DNA of 64,000 nucleotides. Origin: Amoebophrya sp. A120. Its lineage: Eukaryota; Sar; Dinophyceae; Syndiniales; Amoebophryaceae. The stretch is taken from positions 3,398,013 through 3,462,012 of the forward strand of contig CAJINV010000008.1 of the NCBI GenBank assembly GCA_905178155.1. The letters are read 5' to 3'. The notes under the pieces were generated by a model. The model was not told the origin of the DNA, ran no database searches, and was given only the letters and a program-made list of their open reading frames with translations. Position numbers and translations under genes: made by a program. The first letter of the stretch is position 1; the number at the start of each line of letters is the position of its first letter. Below, one piece after another: positions 57,003 through 64,000 of the stretch.

Positions 57003-60000
57003 ATGGCCGCGGCACGTGAAACAAGTATGAGCCCTCCGCTCGAGGAGGAGGACTCCGGCGTGCTGAGCTGCAGCTTCGAGTACATAGACGAAACCGATGA
57101 TGAGAATTTTTTCAAAAAATTCTTATCCGAAGAGCGAGCGGCTCCGGGAGAGGAAGAGGAACTTGGCTCCTCCCCCCCTTCCGGCCGATCTTCCGCGTCG
57201 GGGTCTTCCGCAGAGGACGAGGAAGAGGACGAGGAAGACGAACTAGAATTACAAGCCGAGAGCACATCAACCTCGGACCAGGACAGCCTCATGGGAATCC
57301 CCGCAGAGCAGGAGCCGAGAGGTGCCGAGCCCGAAGACCTTCACTGGGCTCCCTCGTCGGGGGACGAAGAGGGAGAGAACGGAGGGTCGGCGGCCGCTGG
57401 TTCGGGCGAGGACGAGGAGGAGGCTGCGAACAATTTGCACGGCGCAAAAGGAGGACGGAATCCTAATAATTTGCGGTTTTTCAAGTCCGACGGTCTCGAT
57501 CTCGATTCCGACATTCTTTTAGACGAAGAAGAGTACGAAGATTCGGAGGGTTTCCAGCACATACCGCTTGTAGAACAAGACGATGAAGACGACCAAAATG
57601 TCGTCGGCGAGCAGCTGCCAGAGGATTTTGTCTTCGATTCCGATGATCTGAGTGAAGATGACAGCGGAGGGGACGACGTCGAACAAGGAGATCATATGAA
57701 TAAAGGCCCTGCAGGAGATGGCGCGTCAAGACCAGCAGAAGACGACGTCGATCCGTCTGTGTACCGACGGAAGAACAACATGGGCGTAACCATCGTTACC
57801 TCGCCGATCTGGTCCCCGCGCACGGATGCGAGATTTGAGAAACCGCCAGAGAAACCAGTACGCATGGGAAGGCTGAGTGGACCACTTGTACAAGAGAGGG
57901 ACAGCACGGGTAAACAAGATGCTCCACGAGCTCCTAATGCGAACGTGAGCGACGTATTAGCAAAACGCCTGAGGAGCACTTTGAGGAGCAGAAAGAACCT
58001 TGCGCCCTTTGCGCGCTTAGCTCCGTCCAGCCATCGGGTTTACTTCCCGCAAGCCGGGAGAAGAACCAGACTGGGCAGAGCATTAGCGGAGTTGAAGAGA
58101 CGGAAGCAGGGCAGCAAAGTAAACCCCTGCTGGGGCGAGCCCCGGGACAGTGCTACTGCGGGTCGTAGTTCTTTTTCAGAGCAAAAACTTTTACGGAATA
58201 TTGGCGGAGGTCCCCGAGGGGGGAATCTGGAAGCACAAAGTCGCGCTCCGGAAAGTGGCGGGCTGCCAGCTTCAGAAACAACTCAAATGCCACTTGGGGT
58301 ACCAAACAGAACGAGCCCGGACAACAAGTCTTTGCAACAGATTCTGTCGCTGCAACGACAGTCTCTGCAACAGCACGGTCTTCGACGCCCGCCACTGAAA
58401 AGACCCGAGATGCTTCCCTGGAGCAACTTTTTCGCTGACGATAACCTGGTCGCCGAAGTCCGGGATTATTTGCTGTCCAACGACGGCACGGATGCTTTCG
58501 CACCCGGAGCAAGAGCTTCGGCGAAAAATATCCAAAATCCGACCGTCCCTCCCTTCACCGCTGCCCAAGAACGGGCGATTCTTGCGAACCGCTACGGCAT
58601 TGCGTCAGAAGAGCTGTTGGACTTGAGGAATTACCGCCGCGCGCCGTTCAAACAGAGGAAAACCAGTTTTGACGCCCGAGCGAGCACCTCTGGTGTAAAA
58701 ACACGTGCGGCAAGCGCGGCGGGCATTGTTACAGGCACCACGAGTTCCTCTTCGAGCAGGAGTTTTTTTCTGGATCCGCAGCACTTCGCCACCGATCCAA
58801 ACCAGTCAGTGACCAGGCCGCAGTACGACAGTCCGGTGTTGTTTGACAATTCCGTTAAGAATCACGAAAGGCGAGCCTTATTTGGACCCCGGAATGCGGG
58901 CTGCGGTGTTCGGGAATGCGACGTAGCGGCCGCTGCTGCTGGTGCTTTTAGTGCGTCTGCGGTCAGCAGTAGTAGTACCGGAGAAGGAGCTCCTGCAGTT
59001 CGACCTGTGAACAATCAGCGTGACCATATCGTTACGCATTTGGAGAAGAAGCAGAACATTCTGCAGTTCCGTCCGCAGCGCGCCCTGGGGTGTCACGACG
59101 TGTACGGACCTCCCGGGCACCCCGAAGCCTCGTGGGAGGTGATGTGTCGGCTGGAGCAGCATGCATGCGACCAGCGGCTGTGGAAAAGTCGGGTTCTGGG
59201 CGGACCGCTCCGCCACCCCGTGGCCGAGATCGTCTCCTGCCCCACCACCAGCACTGGGCTCAGCGCCGGGACGTTCCACACGATTCACCCCATCGGCCTG
59301 CACCACCCGCACGCGCGCCTGTCGCGCGGTACGTTTCCCCACTTTTTGCAGCCCACGCTAGAAAAGCGAAAGTTCAACAAGGACATAGGATATCTGGGGA
59401 AGGTGCAGATACTGTTTTCGATCGCGGCACAGGCAGACCCCGCCCTCGTCGTGTCGTCTTCAAACCCGCAGGACGAGCGCCGTGAGGTACGAGATGAAAT
59501 TTTATCAACCCGTGATGGTAAAAACGACTACGGTTCCGCTCGCACAAGAACCTCCACCAGAGACCGGGGCAAGACGGAGTACTTGCATAATTCGTCCGGC
59601 AAGAGGAAGCGGGGAAGTGAAGATACCCAAGAAGCGGAGGACGATTTCAACAGTTTTGGAACCGCGGCGGCCTCGCGTGGAGGTGCGGGGGCACCAGACG
59701 GCGACACCCCATCCACCACCGCTTCGACGATCAGCAACGAGCTCACGCTCGCGAAACCGCGCAGGTCATCCTCGACCTTTTCCGGCGGGATCGACGACAA
59801 GCGGAAAGAGAATTTTATGAAGTCAATATCTGCAAGAGAGGACGCTGATGGCAAGTCGGCCCACAGCAAGCAGGCTTCTCGGAAAGGAAATGTTAAGGCG
59901 ATTCCTGCCACGACTCTGGTTGAACACTTGTCTGCGACCCCGATGGTGATGCCAGTGCGGGGGATGGAATACTCGGTGCGCGAGATCATGGCAGACCAGC

Positions 60001-63000
60001 AACACAATGCGTCGAGTGGTGCCAGCAGCCGGCATAAAACTTCCGCGTCAAAGCTGGACCCGACCGTCGAGGTCTTGACTCCGAACACCGCAATCCCGAA
60101 GCTGTTCGGTGGGAAATGTGTCCGAATGCAGAAGAACAGAACTGTAAAACTTTTGCGCACAACCGTGAGTCAAGCGCCCGTCTTGGAGATGCCGACGACT
60201 AGCAGCGAAGATTTGTACACCGATTTCCTCTTGATCCGCAAACAGCCACGGCCGGCCACAGAGTACCAGAAAACGGTGGCTCTCGGTTCTACTGCAGCTT
60301 CAGCAGCAGGTGTTGTCGACGCCACATCGAATGCGGCAGGGGGCAGTGTAGTTTCGGGTGTTTCTATCGGAAGAAGCAAAGCATCTTCCTCCAGGTCGCC
60401 GATAAAGAAAACAGTGAGCGGAGACGGGGACCCAGACGCGGGGTTTGCAAAAAAGAAAATCGCGAAGACAAGCAGCAGTGCAGTTGTTTATCGCTCGCAC
60501 TTCAAACCTCTGTTCAAGGAAAAATATCTGCCAAAGACCACATCCTCAAACGCAGAACGGGCGCGCAAATCGGATCAGAAACAGGACGATGCGCGGCCCG
60601 GTGTTGACAGCGGCACACGCGGAATATCAAATACCGGGGCGAGCAGCAGTGCGGGTCGGAAGCAGCTACTGAATGAGAAAGCAAGCACCGGGCAAAACAA
60701 TGCAGGAAGTAGCAAACGGCCTCAGTCCGATCCGCTGCACGAGGACGACACTCTGGATGCGCGTGCGCTTTACGGGATTAAGGTACAGATCGAGAACTTG
60801 GCGCGTTACCACCGGAAGCTCTTTCTGCTTCCGCGAGTCGTCGCGGCAGAAGGTGCAGGTGGACAGGCAGGACCAGCCGCTTCGTCCTTCGACCCTCAGG
60901 AAGCGATGCCCGCTGTATCCGCCCCTACCCCGGAGGAGCAAGTGTGGCCCGAGTTTGTGGGCACGCCCGTGCGGTGTCCGCAGTCGTTTCGATCGGGCGT
61001 GATCTGCAAGGTCTTGGTGCGGAAAATACCAAACGCTACTGGTACAGCTGCGGCGGGGAGCGCGAGTGCTGCAGCTGGCGCGACGTCATCCTCGTCTCTA
61101 CTGCCCCCCGCGCAATTACCCGCGACAGATCATGCCGGAACTACAATTGCGCCGGTCGTGGCAGCATCTAGCGGCGCAGCTGCGGTTAATAGCGGCGCCG
61201 AAGCAGGTACTAGCAGTGCAACAGGAACAACAGCCAAAAAGGGTACTAGCGCGGCAGGGCCTCATGGGACTACAACTAGCGCTCCTAGTTCCTCCGCACC
61301 CGCCGCGACAACATCAACCACCAGAATCACCCCGACCGTCCGCCCCTGCATCCGCGTGCTCTTCGACACGGGCGAGGTGGAGGAGCTGGAGGCGATTGAC
61401 CTGTTGCAGACGGTTTCCTTCGAGGTGCTGACGCCGAAGAAGCGTTTCCTCCTCTCCGACAACCCAGACGCCCAGCGGTTTTTCAGCGAGGAGGCCGCCC
61501 GGTCCGCCTGGTGTTTCAAGTCTTCCTTTGCGGGCACCGCGGTGCACCAGGGGAAGCTCTGTCTCGTGCGCGTGGAGCCCCAACTGTTTTTGAACAAGCT
61601 GGACCGCCTCTTTCTGCAGCACGACACTGCGCTGGAACCGCTGCTGGGATCCGCGAGCAGCGCGGTGGCAACCACGCAACAGCAAATCGCTGCGGCGGAA
61701 GATCATGCAACCGGGCGGGGGAATAATGGAACCACCACTACGACAACCTCCTTAGTTTCGAACGCGACAAGCATTGTCCGGCCCACCGAGCTGAAACCAC
61801 AGTCCTTGCGTACCGCGGTAACGGAAAAGAAGATCGGCACGACGGCGAGCAGCGTGTCCGGCGGGAGCAGCTTCACGAAAAAGAACCGCAGGAGAAATCT
61901 GGTTGCGCAACACGCTGCTCGCCGGCGCATGAACAAGGGGCCCAACTACAAGCCTGACGGAGTTACAGAACAGGACGATAGTGGTTTGATTAAAAATGCA
62001 ACACCTGCCACAGCAGCGATCGCGGCAGACAGTCTGCTGAAACACCAGGTCAGCCAGGCGAGTCGCGCGTTGCGCGTGGCGCAGGCCATTTTGCGTTTGC
62101 TGCACGAGGCGCAGGAGTTGAAGGTGATTCCCCAGGTCTCGCAACTCGAAGAGAACAGCAAGGAACAGCTGCACAACCTCTGCGCCAACATGTTCAGCGA
62201 AGATAGTCTGTACTTCCTCGGCAGTGCCAAGGAGCCCCTCGCGGCCGTCAGCTTCGCCCTGACCATGCGGCCCGACTACCGTGGCGGCACGTCCTCCGCG
62301 GCGACCGCGCGGGCGCGCGGGGGCCCGTTGCTGGGGGCGATGATCACGTCGACGGACTACTTTTCGCAGTTGCTCGAGGAGTTGGAGCAGCGAAAAGGCG
62401 TCAACGCCGAGCAGAACTGCAGCTGGCAAGCCTGCATCGACGGGATTTTCGACCTCGTCCAGGAGCTCCGGATTCCCTTTCTGCTGCCCGCCTCCGCGCG
62501 CGGGGAAAATTTCGAGCAGAAGCTGCTGCGGGCGTTGCAGAGCATGGAATTGCTGGAGGATTTCTATTCGACGAATATGCAAAACCAAGGAGATCATCAT
62601 GATCCCGCTGAAATGATGAATCAGCTGCAGCCGGAGAGCATTTGGCGCCTGGTTCCGCCGGCGCGGTACTTGTTGGACAAACTGAACTCCTGTCCGTGGG
62701 CGCAGGCGACCGACTACGGAATCATCCTAGACCGGCCCGACCAGTGGACCTTTCTGATCAACTATCCCACGAAAAAAGTGTTACAGTGACACATTTGTAA
62801 TTCAATTCAGCAACACAAATTTCTCTGCATGAGAGAGAAAACTTGTAATGCATACAATCCTACGGGAAAACACCTATGAAACGAGGCTCCTATGCCGGCA
62901 TGACAGAGCTTGTCTGTCTTGCTTGGCCTGCAGCACAATGTGTAACTGTAACACTTTTTTCTTCCCATATCAACGCGGAAAGCAGTTTCTCCGAACTGCA

Positions 63001-64000
63001 GAAGAACTCCGGCGTCGCGAAAGCGCAGGCGATCGAGAAGTATCAGCGGGCGTCCCTCAGCCAGCAGGACGACCGCGCGTTGCTTCTGGCGCTCCTACCG
63101 GAGGGCGCGGCGACGGTAGAGCGGCGGAACGTGTACAAGTACTTCCAGGAGAGGAAGCAAGTCCAGGTGTTCCAGAACAAAAGCTACTCCGAAATTCTGG
63201 AAATCTACGCGCGACTGCGAAACTTTTCGAAACTGCAGAAGGAGGCGATGTTTCTGTACCACGAGGTGGTCTTCGAGGGGAAGAATTTGTCGATCACGAA
63301 GAAGATATCAAGTGTAAAAATGTCTGGGTCTGGAAGATTTCGACATTTGTCATGCACATTTTGCATGACTCCTGATGTCTGTGATGCATGCCCTAGCATC
63401 AGAAATTTTTTGAGGGCTTTCTGATGCGTATCCTGCATGACAAATGCCCTCTCCGTGTAGCACAAAATCGAATCCTCTTGCTAGTCATGCAACACAGATT
63501 TTCCTAGAATCCGAAGACAGCATCAGAAGTTGCATCCTTCCAGACCCAGACATTTTTACAATCCATAGAAGAGGCAGATGTACGAAGAGTCCGTCAACCA
63601 GTGGTTCTGGACCGGCATCTATTGTGGAGAAAAATCCTCCCTCCCCATATTAAAGAGGTATGTTTCAACATCTAAAAAATTTGTGATGCTGATTTGTGGC
63701 CACAAATCCTGTCTCTCTTGCAAGAAGGCAAATCCAAAAAATCCGCCGCTTAATGGAGACGATTTGTAATGCTGTTGCACCTACATGGCAGGCCTCTGCT
63801 ATGCTAAGCGCCTACAACAAAACACCCCTACGCAGGCTGAGGCTTTGCCTGTGGTGCCTCACTGCAAGACAGGGCTGATTTGTGTACACAAATCGAGCAA
63901 CAGAAGTTTCCGCTTCAATATGTGGAGGGGAGATTTTTCACTTTGATAGCATCTTGACGCAATTGCGGTATCACAAGTACTGGAGCCTGAACAGATTACG
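57003..64000 (+). CDS. Very large acidic hypothetical protein, runs off right edge
   Basis: The first exon, 57003-62762, encodes 1920 residues. It is joined over mobile-element introns to 62975-63305 and 63573-about 63656. A further block near 63925-64000 (FDSILTQLRYHKYWSLNR) continues past the window. The N-terminal about 240 residues are strongly acidic with Glu/Asp/Ser runs. More ordered blocks are PFTAAQERAILANRYGIAS, LGCHDVYGPPGHPEASWEVM, HTIHPIGLHHPHARLSRGTF, WPEFVGTPVRCPQSFRSGVI, then IRVLFDTGEVEELEAIDLLQ, which could be a small Tudor- or SH3-like fold, and a helical C-terminal part (SWQACIDGIFDLVQELRIPF, VYKYFQERKQVQVFQNKSY). I do not recognise the family; a chromatin or RNA-associated role is only a guess. 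The last boundary before 63925 could not be resolved. Confidence 0.75.
62763..62969 (+). mobile_element. Introner element, TSD TCAAC
   Basis: Left end TATCCCACGAAAAAAGTG then TTACAG; right end CTGTAACACTTTTTTCTTCC then CATA. Perfect TCAAC repeats sit at 62758-62762 and 62970-62974. Removal joins DQWTFLIN to AESSFSELQ; reading through the element would end the protein falsely at 62789. Confidence 0.92.
63306..63567 (+). mobile_element. Introner element, family B, TSD GAAGA
   Basis: Left end TATCAAGTGTAAAAATGTCT, right end AGACATTTTTACAATCCATA, with the GGGTCTGG block shared with the copies at 38620 and 39921. Perfect GAAGA repeats sit at 63301-63305 and 63568-63572. Removal joins SITKK to RQMYEESVNQW. 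Confidence 0.94.

Noticed and set aside
62763-62789. C-terminal end of the large hypothetical protein at the stop at 62787-62789
   Set aside because: The last eight codons are inside a TIR element with perfect TCAAC duplications; the protein continues from 62975.
1-64000. tRNA or rRNA genes
   Set aside because: I looked for cloverleaf-like and conserved rRNA stretches and recognised none, though weak or divergent ones could be missed by eye.

Overview
The window looks like a nuclear segment of a eukaryotic protist. Genes are split by many short introns, proteins are long and padded with Ala/Ser/Thr/Glu-rich low-complexity sequence, and the gene content is eukaryotic: CDP-diacylglycerol synthase, lipase maturation factor, SLP1/SUCO-type SUN protein, Dispatched/Patched-like RND protein, PP2C phosphatase, ER disulfide isomerase-like protein, DTW-domain tRNA modifier. 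Most introns are short mobile elements with terminal inverted repeats (TIRs) and 5-bp target-site duplications (TSDs). That feature, plus almost unidirectional gene order, points to an alveolate, most likely a syndinian dinoflagellate such as Amoebophrya, where such introner elements have been described. The organism call is inference.

Layout. One gene on the minus strand runs off the left edge (1-604). A roughly 3.9 kb divergent spacer follows, holding a 31-bp minisatellite of about 30 units. Every other recognised gene is on the plus strand: class-V PLP aminotransferase-like (4496-7838), RND/Dispatched-like (8320-14094), DTW-domain protein (15270-17390), SLP1/SUCO SUN protein (18034-24722), Ser/Gln-rich hypothetical (about 25308-27131), BTB/BACK-like (28689-32566), lipase maturation factor (33636-37581), PP2C phosphatase (38578-42456), CDP-DAG synthase (45003-47119), a hypothetical multi-exon gene (about 48564-51772), PDI-like (52903-56157), and a very large acidic hypothetical protein running off the right edge (57003-64000).

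The most interesting system is the intron population. For 16 introns I could place an element that mostly starts TAT and ends ATA, flanked by a 5-bp direct repeat. Removing the element plus one repeat copy restores the reading frame and, where the family is known, the protein motif. The resulting coding lengths are whole numbers of codons in the genes whose every intron I resolved (RND protein, LMF, PP2C). These introns do not obey GT-AG. They coexist, often in the same gene, with ordinary GT-AG introns. Members of two TIR families are inserted in opposite orientations and still act as introns. In the PP2C gene a duplicated exon copy lacks the element present in the original, giving an empty site inside the same window.

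Functionally the genes are unrelated housekeeping and membrane or ER functions (lipid synthesis, ER folding and quality control, membrane transport, signalling), with no operon-like logic. I saw no rRNA, tRNA, CRISPR or prokaryotic features.
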